A DNA stretch of 64,000 nt from Polydactylus sextarius (lineage: Eukaryota; Chordata; Actinopteri; Polynemidae): contig CM028925.1 of the NCBI GenBank assembly GCA_016801845.1, forward strand, positions 4,045,001-4,109,000, read 5' to 3'. The translations under genes and the position numbers were made by a program. Below are positions 10,058 to 22,716 of this stretch, piece after piece (within the stretch, counting starts at the first letter, position 1; each line of letters opens with the position of its first letter). Under the pieces are notes generated by a model that had not been told where the DNA came from, did not search any database, and worked only from the letters and a program-made list of their open reading frames with translations.

Positions 10058-12244
10058 CAGGTGGGCAGTTCGATCAGAAACAAAACGAAAGGTTCATGAT
10101 CTCATTCTTTGGAAAAAGCGAGAGATTTTTTATTTGTTGAACGACACCTTTTCACGTTTACACCTTTCTCTGGTTTATTTCTTTTTTGAAATGGAAAGAC
10201 TTGAAGGACACTTCTAGATACTTGCAACTTAAATCTTCTTTCTGTCATTTATCCATTCATTTTTTTTTGACATTCTGCGCATTGATGTTCTCAGAGCACT
10301 TGAGAATCAAAAAAAAAAAAAAAAAAGAATTTTCAAAAAGTCATTTATGTACTTTTAGCACTTGAAGATCCAATTAAACAGCCAATGTGAGTCCTACTGA
10401 AAGGAAGCGGTGCATCTACTGGATTTCAATGTCAACTCATGAATTGAGTGATTTCACCTTGAAAGCTTAAGTGATTTTTTAACACTGATGTTAACGAGTA
10501 AAGATTGTCTGCAAAGCTACAAAGCTAACCTGCGAAACATAAAAGGCTCGTGCTGCCGACACAATGCATGCTGGGAATGAAAGCTTGCTTGGACAAGCCA
10601 GCTAAATAACCCAAAATTTGTTGACTATGTGACTATGGCTTTATTTGTCCACCTCAAATCAAATGAAATAATTCAAAACTACAGCAAACTACTCCACTGG
10701 TCTGATATTATTTGACATCACGACAACACTGATGAAACTACAACAAAAAAACATTATCCATGGCCGGTGTCATCAAAAGATGGTGGCGCAGGCTATGTCT
10801 CTGTACTAGAGAAATTGAATTTAAGAATTTAAGAAACTGAAACAAAAACAAACTGGTCAACAACCAAGAAAGAACCAAAGAACTAAAGCCAGTAACCGTG
10901 GTCCATCTACAGGAGGAAACTGGGAAGAAGTTACAATTATTTATTCATTCTCTTATTGGATTTCACTCTGTCCATCAAATATGATTCTTTTTGCAAAGAC
11001 TTTAGCACTTTATGTATATATTTGTAAAGAAAACTCTTCACTCTTTGAGGAAAGTGCTCTCTCTTATTACATAAAACCCTTAACGCTCTGACAGAAAAAC
11101 ATTTACATCGCTGATACTTTTGAAATAAAGTGAACTACGGTTCTAGAGTAATGGATTTTACAGTAACAGCGCGAGAAACTCAAATCCCTCATCAAGAAAG
11201 AGACAAAGGAAACAGCTAATGAGGACGATGCCAGACTGAATGATAGAACATTTATGAAATCGATATTCAGCGTGTTTGTCCACATATGTGTTTATGAGAA
11301 GAAAGAGTGAGATTCTACATATATATATTTATGTGTCTGTGTGGGAGAGAGGAAGAGGGAGCTTGTCACTCTACACCTCATGGATTCTGTGGCTCACCAG
11401 AGGCCAGTGTGGTTCACTGGGGGCTGAAACACTCTAACCACACTGTGCGAGTGTGTGTGTGTGCCAGCCAAAGCCGCAGGCCGCTGGCCGTCGTCCTTGC
11501 CGTATGTATAACAATATTTCTTTGCGACTGTAGACAAGTTGAGGCAACGCAAAGCAATCCTGGTCAGGTATTTACACACACACACACACACACACAGTCC
11601 TTCCATTAGTCCAACTACTTTTATCCTAACTGAACCATCAATCACATTAAGGTTGCAAACACACCACTGTGAATATCTTCATAGCCGACACACTCTTTCA
11701 GATTTCTTCTGTGATATCAACACCACAACTATAGATGGGTGCATTACACTTGCTACACAAGTCATTTAATCTGCTTTTATGTTACTTTTTTAAATACAGA
11801 ATAGTATCTAACCGTCATCGTCTTAATTTGACGGCCATTTTGTGTCCAAATACAAGACTCAAAGTGCTTTTGAGGCTGACGGGAACATCAGTAGTTCTAG
11901 ATGAGGCAACATCCAAATCATCGTTGCAATTCATCTAAAAGTTATTCAGTCATTTCACTAAAAGCTGTTTAGGGTTTAGCAAAAAAAAAAAAAAAAACAA
12001 AAAACTGAGCTGGACCCAAAGATGCAGACACTCAGACAGAAAACTAAAACCCCACCAGGTGATACGAGCCAAATGCAAACAAACAACATTTATCACTCTG
12101 ACCATCATCTATAGTCACATATTTTGGGTATGACCCAAAGAATAAAATTGTGGACACAAGCAGCTGAGACGAAACAAGAGTTCAACCTTAGAGCTACAGA
12201 GAGGAGTTTAGACGTTCAAGAGGGAAGGTGAACCTGTTGGGCTG
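10056..12244. other. No gene seen
   Basis: Unique sequence with A runs at 10309-10326 and 11980-11997 and a CA run at 11574-11596. GCTGGACCCAAAGATGCAGA at about 12009 resembles CTGGGATCCAAAGATGCAGA at about 36935, which is probably another dispersed repeat. Confidence 0.5.
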
Positions 12245-12480
12245 ATACGGTCCCGGTCCATCTGATCGAGATGACTCCCGAGTCCTTCTGATGGAGGTTT
12301 TCAAGTGGTAGGAGATGTTGTAGTAAACCCAGAACACACTGGAGAGAATATATATATATATATTATTTAACCTGAGACTGCCTTGGGATCCCTCAGGTGG
12401 AGCAGGTCAGCATCGTTAGGTAGAAGGATACTGGTCTTGATCTACCAAAACTAGACCCTGGATAAGCTTTTAAAAATGGA
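12245..12480 (+). mobile_element. 3' end of a degenerate LINE retrotransposon
   Basis: The DNA follows the familiar end of a fish non-LTR retrotransposon: HLI.M (12259 on), the VF..GRR..KPRTHWRE region near 12296-12350, then CTTGGGATCCCTCAGG (12381-12397) and the CTAGACCCTGGATAAGC tail (12451-12467). Stops and frameshifts abound, and an AT microsatellite interrupts it at about 12348-12363. Clade not resolved. Confidence 0.72.
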
Positions 12481-13640
12481 TTTATTAAACGATTGTACAG
12501 CTGGATTAAACGTCAGGGCATCACCAGTCATTAGGACCCATCCTCTTAGAACCATGAGCCATCACAACATTCACAATTATAAATAGGAAAGATTGGTTTT
12601 CACATTTCATGGACGATCACCAGGCTGAGGTGATATTCCGCTGCCCCATCAGTGATATTTCCTAGAGTATTTGAGTCATGCTCATAATATTTGTGAGTGT
12701 GTCGGAGATGCTGTGTCAGCATTTGCTCTCTCGGTCAACACTCGGCTAGGGTTTGGAACAAAACAAGGAAATAAGCGAGGGAGGGCGAGCGGGGAGAGGA
12801 GGTGGAGGAGGCGATGGGTAGATGGATGTGAAAACGAGTGAGCGGACTGACAGTCAGGGGAGCCATTGATCCTCCTCTCTGCTCCCTCCATCCCTGGCCT
12901 GCCTCTCCATCGGCAGAAGACAGATAGTGTTGAGGTGGCCTGTATTGGATTTATGAGTTAATGGCCTTGCCAGGATGAGACAGATGGAGAAATAAGGAAG
13001 AGGAGAAAGACAAGAGGGAGGGAAGGGGGGAGGATAGGAAGAGCAAGAGATGATCTGTGGGGAGGGGGAGGACAGAATAGAGGGGAGGGGACAAACAGGT
13101 AAAGATAGTGGAGGGGGAAGAGAAAGAAAAGTTCTTCAGTATTTATTTACCCTCCCAGCTGCTTTGTGAGCAATCAAGGTCTGTTATTTTGGTTATTTTA
13201 GGTTGTTCCTGTTACACTTTCAACACCTGTAACAAAGTTAATATTCTAAAAAACATCACTGAACATGTCCACACGTGTCGAATGTGTCCAAAAGCTTCTT
13301 GTGACATAAATGTGTTTGTAGTTTCAGGATTCTAATCAAAGACTTGGTAACCAAACACTGTCTATCAGGGCTGAGTGGTTGTTGTGGAAACACAGTATTT
13401 TACTCCCATGACTTATTGAAACTAATAAGATTTCCTCTACATAATGAAAACTTTGTGACATGGTCAAAGGCTACAAAAGCAAACTAAAAACAAGTAGATT
13501 TTGTGTTTGGATTGTTTTGTTAGTTGCTTCACAAACAGATGTAAAGACTCACCCTCCTCTAAGGAGCTATAGGTGATAAAAAACATGGGTTTCTGACTTG
13601 GGAGAACATGGGATTTCTTTCTCGAGACCATCAGAAGATT
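12481..13640. other. No gene seen; purine-rich part
   Basis: 12960-13130 is GGA/GA-rich. The stretch just before it (about 12900-12975) is unique and balanced in composition. No gene recognised. Confidence 0.5.
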
Positions 13641-13643
13641 GTT

Positions 13644-13687
13644 CTGAACTAAGACATCTCCTAAGATGTTGAGATATCTTAGTTCAG
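13644..13687 (+). other. 44-base perfect-arm hairpin
   Basis: CTGAACTAAGACATCTC and GAGATATCTTAGTTCAG pair over 17 bases with one mismatch around a 10-base loop. It is too short and bare to call a microRNA precursor. Confidence 0.5.
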
Positions 13688-13812
13688 ACTCAAGCAAGTT
13701 CAGTCCTCCATCATATTTCTGTTTGAGTTTGTTGTTTTGCTTTTAAGACCTTTTTAGTTTAACTCCAACATCTTTTTTCGTTACAGCACTTTATTTGAAT
13801 GTAATTCAATTA

Positions 13813-14089
13813 TGTTGCAAAAGAAAAAAAACAAAAAGATGCCAAAATTCACCCAAAACCAATCATGGAACTCCAAAACATAGACATAACTGTCCCAAAA
13901 AAGAGTCCAAAATCCACCACAGTCAAGACCAAAGCCTTTACCTTGTTTACCTTTACTTTTTAAGTAGTGTGTTAGAGCATAACTACGACATAGTTAAACT
14001 AAAGACCTTCACCTGCTTCCTCTGTGACCAAATGAATCCAAAAATACCAAACGTCTGACAGACTACAGCCACAGTCTTTGTTATCTGGG
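13813..14089 (+). mobile_element. MITE-like family A, copy 1 (5' truncated)
   Basis: A dispersed family whose full copies (about 346 bp) begin CCCAGATAGCAAA and end TTTGCTATCTGGG, that is, inverted ends of a non-autonomous DNA transposon. This copy lacks the left end. It keeps the central GATGCCAAAA / CCAATCATGGAACTCCAAAA blocks and ends TTTGTTATCTGGG at 14089. Confidence 0.7.
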
Positions 14090-14292
14090 TCCAGTCACCA
14101 TGGAGGTTGTGAACCTTCAATAAACCCAGGAATTCTGTGTTAAAGCAAATAGAACAAAGAATGATGTGCAGAAAAGGAGAAAAGCTTCAGACGACCAAAG
14201 GCAACAACGGAGATAGAGAAACCATCTGAACGACACCTGATCCAAGGTTGTGACTCTGGTTCTTCTAGGAGTGATGAGTGTTGTAATCTATA

Positions 14293-14553
14293 TCAGTTAC
14301 TGTGTCCGCTGAACTCTGCTTCGAATGTGCTGGTGTCTATGTTGGGAGGGGGAGTGGGTGGGCTCGGGTGGTCAAAGTGGTCAGAGACTGTAATGATAAT
14401 AAATATGATTATTAATAACATTAAAGTGAAGTATGCGTAACCCCCCAGAGAGATGGTGGGATGGAGACGTGTCCTCCACAGCTCAGCCCACAACCATCTG
14501 TCTCCCAGAGCCCTGAGCTGCTTCACATGATCTGTTGCTCCGATGGAAAACAA
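14293..14553 (-). other. Unrecognised 86-codon frame with one hydrophobic segment
   Basis: I do not recognise this frame. It encodes 86 residues: a basic/aromatic N-terminal half (ALGDRWLWAELWRTRLHP), a hydrophobic segment of about 17 residues (FTLMLLIIIFIIITV, roughly residues 42-57) and a Pro-rich tail. It could be a small membrane protein. However, the hydrophobic part is encoded by AT-rich DNA ending ATTATCATTACAG, which also reads as an intron end, so chance is quite possible. No promoter, neighbour exon or family match is visible. Confidence 0.2.
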
Positions 14554-14559
14554 CCATTT

Positions 14560-16857
14560 TTTATATTAAAATAATGAAAAAAAATCTTTTGCCTACTCTT
14601 GGAGAACATGGTTGGGAATCTACTGGAGAACCTAAGTCAAAACTTCAGTTTTAAATCTTTACAAGTTTCAAAGTGAGGCTTTAAAGATGGTGTCTATCCT
14701 TAACACCCCCGCACCCTCCTGTCATTTGTCTCACCCCCCCTCTCATTCAGTTGACCTCAATTGACCCATTCCAGTCTCTATATTCATCCACATCTAAAAT
14801 TCCTCTTTGATTCCTCCATCGCTCCATCCTGCACTCACATCTTTTTTTTTTGTCATCCACGGAGGAAAATTAAAAATGTAGATCTAATCGGAGAAGGGTT
14901 GTAATGTGATCAGGGTGACAGGGGATCAATGGAAACTGTCCCATACACTCACACACACACACACAGACTCACACACACATACATACACTTTATGACCACC
15001 GTTGCATATCATGTCAGGGAAGTATGGATGGATGGAAGGAAGAAAAAAGGAGGAGAGGACCACGGATGACTGCTTCGGTCTTGTCAGTCGTCAAACAACG
15101 AATGGACACATTTCAGTCTGTTGTATTTATTCATAACTGACATCAGTTATGTCACTTATAAGACAAATAGACCTGTCTTTGTAACTATAACAAAACCATT
15201 TTGATTGAGAACCACCTTACAAAAATAAATAAATAAATAAATAAAAACTCAGCTACAACGGACAGCTGTGAGGTAAATGATTTATAAGACCATTTAATAA
15301 GCTTTAGATATAAGATATAGAATAAAGGAGTTGTGAGAAGAATCAGAAAAACAGCAAGACCACCAGATATGTTCTGACAATGTGGATATTTTTCGAGTAT
15401 TCCAAAAATAGGAAGAAGGAATAGGAAATGGGATTAGGAATGCTCCAAAAACGGAGTGTGCCTTAGTGCTCTTCTTCAAGAAACTCTGCCAACCAACCAT
15501 AGCAACCTCAGACCCATCTGAACTATTCTTCCCCGTCAACTGGTGCAATGATACAAGATCAGCTATTGTGACCAGCTGTAAAATTTGAAAAAAACAACAA
15601 CAACAAAAAAAAACCCTCCGATCCACCTCATTGGCCTAATTTGGACATCTACGTTACCGACTGGCTGCTGATAAAAAGAGGGCACACTTTGAGAATTAAA
15701 CATGATTCAGCGCCTCCTATTGACCAGCGGCAACTGAAGATTACCATGTGCAATGGCTTTCATTTGAAAACTGAAATTTTTACAGTTACAATTGCGTCAA
15801 ATAGTTAAACATTTAAAATCTGATGATAAAATTGTTATAGTATGTGTTGGACGTGTTTTGTTGTATCCTTACAAAACTTTCCCCTATTTTCAAGAACTGC
15901 AAAGAACTAAAAACTTAATCTAAGAGTGGACAGTTGCTGTATTTAAGATTTATGGTGCAGATAAACTCGTGCTGCTGAGCCCGACTTTGGTCTTTAAACT
16001 CTGAACCTCAACCTGCTGCAATTAACACAGCCGCAGTGTTCCTGATCAGAATCTAATCATACTTTAATCATTAACTGTCCTCCTTATCACGCTCACACAC
16101 CTACATGTCTACATATACATATCCACAATATACACATATTGCACCTGCACATTGCCCGCATCCTAATGCAAACACAGTGATTGTGCAAATGGAGCATAAA
16201 TGAAATATTGACCCGGAGGATTCATGCATACTCATCACTTTGTGTGAGTGATGTATGAATTAGATATGCTAATAAAGCTGCACAGACTGTCAGTAAGCGA
16301 TATGATGATGATGTAGAGGAAGGGAATCAAACTGTTTGGAAGTCACAAACACATCCCATCAGTCCCTTCACCTCCCTGCCAGTCTGAGCACTTTCTTAGG
16401 AACTGGCTATTGCCTCCCTTTGGTCACAGACTTCTTCATAAATCCTGCAAATTTTAGAAACTTTCCTCGGAGATGCGACTGCATTGCATCATCTCCTGTT
16501 CTATCACATTGTCAGTTAAAATTATCTGTGCCAATCAGACCAAGACTGATTTGTATCAAAGGCCCAAAGTATTCAAAGAAAACCATACCATCGTACCACC
16601 AAATCCTCCAGGCTGAATTGCCAATACAACAAAGACTGGGTCTATGGATTCATGCCTGACCCTGACTATCTGCTGTCTCAGTAGAGATACAGATTCACAA
16701 GACCATACTATGGTTTCCCCAGTCCTACAATATCTAGCGTTGGTGAATCTGTGTCCACTTCAACCTCAGGTTTCTGTTCTTGGAATATGATCGTTGTCCT
16801 ATCAAAGTCACTAAAATTTTCCTCAATCTTACAGTTGATGTCAACATACTGAAGCTC
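14560..16857. other. No gene seen
   Basis: Short CA runs near 14950 and an AAATA run near 15225. The stretch 15318-15390 loosely resembles 19070-19143. 16190-16310 is a motif-rich unique block (see findings). Confidence 0.5.
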
Positions 16858-17409
16858 TTAAAGTTATAGTCTGGAGTAATTTGATCAACTTTGACCATCT
16901 TTTGTTTTCACAGCCAAATAGCTAACAATGAAAGTAAGTGGGGCCACCAGCCAAACGTATCTAAATTGTCATTTTTTAACCACTAATAAAGCTGAAAATA
17001 TCACTTCACTTCAGCAGTAGCATGAATAGGGTTGTCCTTTTCCTGAACAACAGGCAAACAAGAAATCTGCTGATCTGAAACACCCTTCACCAGCAGTTAT
17101 TTTAAAAACAAGATGTTAGGTAAGTCTTAATAAAATATTGGTGCTTCAGGTTATGTGTAGCGACTCTATTCATGCTACTCGCGGGGAGGAGCTATTTTGA
17201 GTTTTATTAGTGGTTTAAAAATGACAATTTAGATACATTTGGCTGGTGGCCCCACTTACTTTCATTGTTAACTATTTGGTTGTGAAAACAAAATACGGTT
17301 AAACTCGAAATTAATTCAACCAATGCAAAATAGCTCTTGAGGGAATGTCTGACTTGTATTTGTGGTGAAATAGACCCTGGGTTCAAATTAGCCCGGACCA
17401 TCACTTTAA
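16858..17409. mobile_element. Long-inverted-arm element, family B, copy 1 (TTAA-bounded)
   Basis: 552 bp bounded by TTAA (16858-16861 and 17406-17409). Inverted ends are TTAAAGTTATAGTCTGGAG and the complement of GGACCATCACTTTAA. The arms near 16920-16990 and 17200-17275 are reverse complements (GCCACCAGCCAAACGTATCT / AGATACATTTGGCTGGTGGC). TTAA ends are typical of piggyBac-type target sites. There is no coding capacity. Confidence 0.72.
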
Positions 17410-17881
17410 CTTGTATCTTCAGCACTGCTGAGTATTGTATGTCCATTGCATTATTATCTTGTATTTTATAGTGTGTTTGTGTGTTTTTGTGACTACACAC
17501 ATAGAATATTAGTTGGGGAATGTACTTTAGGTAGATGCCCTTGACCTGGAATGACAACACTAAATCCCTATGTGTGTGTTTGTGTGTGTGTTTGTGGTGA
17601 ATTTTTGTGGGCTGTATAAATCGTCCACTGACTGACCACTGTGGTCAGACACAGTGGTCAGCTTAAGTGCCCCCCCACCTCCACCTCCACCCTCCACCCA
17701 ACCCAACACACACACACTGGACATAAAAACACACACCCACAGGATACACACACATCTTCATTAACAAAGAAACATTTCTATTGATCTGGTCTACAGCTGC
17801 TCCTCATGTTACAGCAAAGAAATATGTATGGGGAGCACTAAATGGGTTACACACACATATAAAATTGACACAGACAGGTTG

Positions 17882-17883
<2 letters not shown>

Positions 17884-17930
<47 letters not shown>
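17884..17930 (+). repeat. CA microsatellite
   Basis: A 47-bp uninterrupted AC run, continuing into a TA-rich TATAAATATA stretch. TG runs at 18314-18339 and 18460-18482 follow on the right. Confidence 0.95.
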
Positions 17931-17934
<4 letters not shown>

Positions 17935-18314
17935 AATATATAAATATCTATACTCACACTTTGTCACATATACACACACTAAGACAGAAAAGGAAAACAT
18001 ACAAACACACTCCTTCCTCTCTCACTTACACTGACACACATGCACACATGCAGAGTGACTGGTCAGTGCTAAGCAGGTTAGAATAAGTGAATTAGTATTG
18101 ACCAGCTCCTTACAGCATTATCTGTGGCTACAGCTTGGCACTGGTGTCAGAACTGCTAAAATGTGCCTGTGAGTGTGTGTGTGTGTGTGCAAGACATTTT
18201 TTTGTGGAAGAAAAAAATAACAATAATGATCTCATGATCCATCTGGTTTTAATTGTACTGAACTGTAATTCCACTTTTAATGGAGTTTAAAGAAATGTCT
18301 TTGTTGTTTGGTGC

Positions 18315-18349
<35 letters not shown>

Positions 18350-20039
18350 CGAGAGAGTGAGCAAGACATAGATCCTTTAGCATCATAACTGTCGAGAGGA
18401 CGTTTCTCCACAGACCTAATGTAGCCATCATTCATATACACTGGGAAGGAGTCGTATTTGTGTGTGTGTGTGTGTGTGTGTGTACATTGTCATTTCTAAG
18501 AGAGTTTTTATAAGGAGGATAAATCTCAGTTTGCTGGGAATGCAGACTTCCACACAGTGACATAGAGGAAGAAAGAATGAAAACAGAAAGAGAGAAATGA
18601 CTGAACAAGTTACTCTTCGTGGCAGTGGGCCAGTCCACCCTTACTTTACCAGTGTATAATCCCATCTACATTGTAAACATGAACTATATATAACCTATAT
18701 AAATTATATGCATGAATGGTTCAAGCTTGTCTTGGGGTGTAGTTGAGGTGTTTCCATGTGTAAAAACAGCATCAGAATTCCCGGTATTTAGAATTTAAAG
18801 ACCAGATTAGATTGAGTAAAGCTGCGTTCAAGTGTAAAGAGTGATTTGTAATTATTTAATAAAATGAAGGCAAGACGTGCTGCAAACTTGGGCAATATCG
18901 ACAATATCAAAGGCATGTCAAATTGACTGAAAATTGCACTTGATACTGTTTGGACATCGGCAAGAATCATAAATGGAGGATGAGCTTGTGGCTGTGAGCT
19001 GTAGTTGTATGACTCAACTTCTATTTTTTTATATATATATATATATATATATGTATAGAGAGAGAGAGATAGAATAAAAAAATGAGAAGTCTTAGAGAAG
19101 AACAAGAGAAGCAATAGGACTACTGGGTAAGTTCTGAAAATCTGGAGTAAAATTTAACTAAAATATAGTTTTGAGAACAAATTTCAGTTTACTTCTGAAA
19201 TAAATCTCCATCAGTATTGGACATCATCGGTCATTCAATCCAACAGAGCTTCATGAATTTCAGTTATGGATGGACTAGACTAATTATGAAATTGGCCCGA
19301 GAAACGCTGTCTGAAAGGGTCACAACTTCTGATTAATTGACTGATGGATAGATTTCTGGCAGATCAGACATCTTGGTCGAGTGTTTGTCTGACTTCCTAC
19401 ATCTGCTCTATCAAGATCAGTTTCTGATCTCAACTGTAAAAGGTTTGTTTTAGATGTTAGTCTTGATTAAAATATGATATGCCGCGCTATGATGCACAAT
19501 GGTATGACACTGAACTTTAAAGGACAACAAGCCGTATTGTCTTCCTGGAATCTTCCGGACATCTTTGGTTCCATATTATTGTATTTCTCTTTTTGTGAGC
19601 CTTGTCGAGAATGCATCCGTCTTCTCTTAATAAACTTAATTGTAATTGTCAATAAACTAAATTGATTTCTCTGTTTATGATCAGCCCATTGATCAGGATG
19701 TCACAGTGTATGAATTTGACACCGTAGTCTGAGATGTGTATTATTTCTTCAGCCAAAATGAAATGTTGGTTTCTTTTGTTTTGTTTTTTTCCCATTACAG
19801 CAATCATTCTCTAATCTTTAGTCAAGTGGATAGAGACAAAAGATGCAGATCTTTCTTTGTTACCAAAGTCAGCCACATTTTAGTAGGACTTTGGAGACAG
19901 CAGCCAACAAAATCTCATCATGAGATTTGTTTAGTGGTTGTCTGATGCTCGTATCAAGTATTGGATAAAGCATTAGGGAAGTTAAAGATGTTAAAGGAGG
20001 TAGGACAGAAGATGTCCTCAAAGAAGAGTTGTCAAGATT
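17931..20039. other. No gene seen
   Basis: TG arrays at 18.31 and 18.46 kb and a TA run at about 19029-19052 followed by (GA). Otherwise unique sequence with short frames only. Confidence 0.5.
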
Positions 20040-20530
20040 TTCTAAAAGATTAAGAGGAACTCATTCCATTCTCACCATTGGGGAACCACAAATGAGACAG
20101 TTTGAAATGAGAATGGCAGTGTCAGATGATGTTCATTTGAGGAACGCCATGGTGGAGAAGGAGTAGTAGTATGACTTAGCTCAAGTAGATCTGTGCAGAC
20201 AAATGACTTGAATTGGATTGGGGAAGCCAGTGGAGGTCTATGAATAGTAAAGGGACATGTGTTTAGGCTGATCAGAAACCAGATGTTTCTTTCTAGCCCA
20301 TCTGTGGTGGTATCACTGTACACGGTGGGGAGGTAAACCAGAGGAGCACTGCAGAAGTCAACATGCGAGACGACTATGGCCTGTAGCAAGAGTTGCGTCG
20401 TGTGCTGAGTTGGATAATGTCTGACTTCTAATGTTGTAGAGAAGACAGGACAGGAAGACAGATGTGACATAGTTAGAGAAGGATAGCTGATCATCAAACA
20501 GGACACATATTTTGGCGACCTTGTTTAGGA
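20040..20530 (-). mobile_element. Degenerate LINE reverse-transcriptase remnant (L2/CR1-like)
   Basis: On the minus strand the frames give DDQLSFSNYVTS.., LLYNIRSQTL, TTQLLLQAIVVSHVDFC followed by LPTVYS, then ASPIQFKSFV, PSPPWRSS and SFVVPQW. This matches in order the C-terminal reverse-transcriptase region of L2/CR1-type elements (pattern HTAQLLVQALVISRLDYC, LPVAARIRFK, PSRPLRSS, FS..APQWWN). It is shifted and truncated, so it is not functional. Confidence 0.75.
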
Positions 20531-22370
20531 TGAGGCGTTTTTGAGGTTGTTTTTGAAAAAAACGTTGATTGGTGGGTATGACTAAGACCTCTATCTTAGA
20601 GAATATTTAATGATTGAGCTTGACAGTTCAATGTGACCTTGAAAATCTCACGTTAAGTTCCATTTGGTGGCTCTTGTGGAGCTTTTGATCTCAAGACACG
20701 AGATGAAATCTTATATGAATAAAAACAGAAAAACTTTGCTATTTGATCATGTACAATTTTGTCACACAACTGGACAACTTATGATATGATTGAAAGCTCA
20801 AGGACACCTTTGACATTGTTGTATTTACTATGGTATCCAAGGTCGAAACTGAAAATTTCTCTTTTCTCTTTCATCTCTGACAGGATTTTTTTGTAGGATT
20901 CTAATATATTATTGAGGTATTTACATTCTTTTTCCTTTTACTGATTTCTTGAAATGTTTGTAATGTAAAAAGCTTTCAGTCATTCTTGATCTCATTAACT
21001 TAATTCTTGAAATGTGAAATGTAACATGAGACATAAGAGAGAGTACAGTACATCTCTGTATGACAGATAGGCAGCGCTGGACTTCTGCAGACATCAGTCA
21101 GAGCTGGCACGGCTTCAAAACCTCAAACCATGACATGTGTCAACCACAATCACATACACCATCCACCCTACCACCTACACATACACACACACCATGTGTG
21201 TGTATGTGTCCATAGCCTCCATGTCCATAGCAATAATACATCAGATCTACCTTCATTGGAGCAGAGCTAAAATCAAACCAACTCCCCCCACCACCATTCT
21301 GTCCTCCCACCTCACCCCGTCAGCCCCGGCCAAATCCAATCACAGCTCGATACTCACCGTGATTGATTGGCTTCCAATCCAATTGAATCTCTCACAGATG
21401 GAGATGGGGGTGGGGTGTGGGGGTACGGTGGTGGTGGTGGGGGTAGTAATTGAGAGAGATTGAGGGTGTACGAGATAGAAGACGACTGAGAGAGAATGCG
21501 AGCGAGCGAGAGAGAGAGTGTTGTCCATGTTTGCCCACTCCCATTTAAAACAAGGGACAAGTGGAAAGTGTGTTTGTGTGTGAGAGAGACAGCGAATAAG
21601 TGGTGGTGAGGGTGAGGGGGGGGAGCAAGTTTTTCTGTGTGTCTGCCAGTTCCTGTTTTAATTGCCTTGTTAGAAGTTGACTGTAACTGTAAATTGAAAA
21701 CGTGCCTAGAGACACTGGTGAGGAAAAATAAAATGTCTCATATTTCTGTCTGTCTGCTTTCTGCCGTGAAGCAGCAGACTGACGACGTGGCCCAGGCAGA
21801 CCCCCAATAACACAGAGTTAGACTGGCTTTTTATTGTCAATCGCATCTGATTACATATTTGTTGTAGGACTGATCAATACTACAACGGTTGGCTTTGGGA
21901 ATCCACTTAATCTACCATAACAATATTGAAATGTTTGGATCAGATTAACAGCAGAGTAGCAAAATATCATCACTGCTGTCAGGAATTCTAATAAACTAGG
22001 AACACGTGAAAGCTAGACAGTCTCATTTTAGAAAAAAAAAAAATCTGACTGCTTCAACGAGAAGTTTGCTGGTCCCTAGGGGAATACAGGTGCGTGGTAA
22101 CACAATCCAAAGCAATCAGACATCAACAATGATCTTAGGTAAACAAATGTTGGTGCCAGTCAATCTAGGAAGGGTAATAAAGCTATGTCCAAACAAGTTG
22201 GTCGATCACTCATTACAATGAGAAAGATGATTCACAAGTGTAAAAACATTAAAGACAGTCGACAATCTTCACAGGAGTTGCAATGCTCAAAATCCACGAG
22301 CTACGTCTAAGACAACAGACCTCGGATTGTATTTTAAAGTTAAAGTTCATGACGGTCCAGTTTCCAGGCA
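20531..22370. other. No gene seen
   Basis: Unique sequence. GGTGGTGGTGGGGG-type and GAGAGA runs lie at 21400-21610. No coding or RNA gene recognised. Confidence 0.5.
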
Positions 22371-22716
22371 CCCCAGACAGCATACTCATTACGGGCTAAA
22401 TTTGGCCCAATTTTGGCAAAGTTTTAGAAGGATGTACAGTCAAATTAGGGCTGCAAAATAAAATAAAAAAAACAAAAACAAAAGGATGCCAAAACTTACC
22501 CAAAACCAATCATGCAACTCCAAAACAAAGACATAACTGCCTCAAAAAGAGTCCAAAATTCCCCACAGTCAAGTCAAAAGTCTTTTTAAATAGTGTGGTA
22601 AACCATAACTATGTCATAGTTAAACCAAAGACCTTCACCCTACTTCCTCTGTGACTAAAATAATCCAAAAATACCAAACATTTACCAGACTACAGCCACA
22701 ATCTTTGCTATCAGGG
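22371..22716 (+). mobile_element. MITE-like family A, copy 2 (full length)
   Basis: Starts CCCCAGACAGCAT, continues AAATTTGGCCCAATTTTGGC, and ends ATCTTTGCTATCAGGG. It is about 346 bp with the whole set of family blocks and no coding capacity. Confidence 0.75.

Noticed and set aside
9598..10083. 161-codon and overlapping minus-strand frames
   Set aside because: They are His-Thr and Cys-Val dipeptide runs translated from TG/CA microsatellites.
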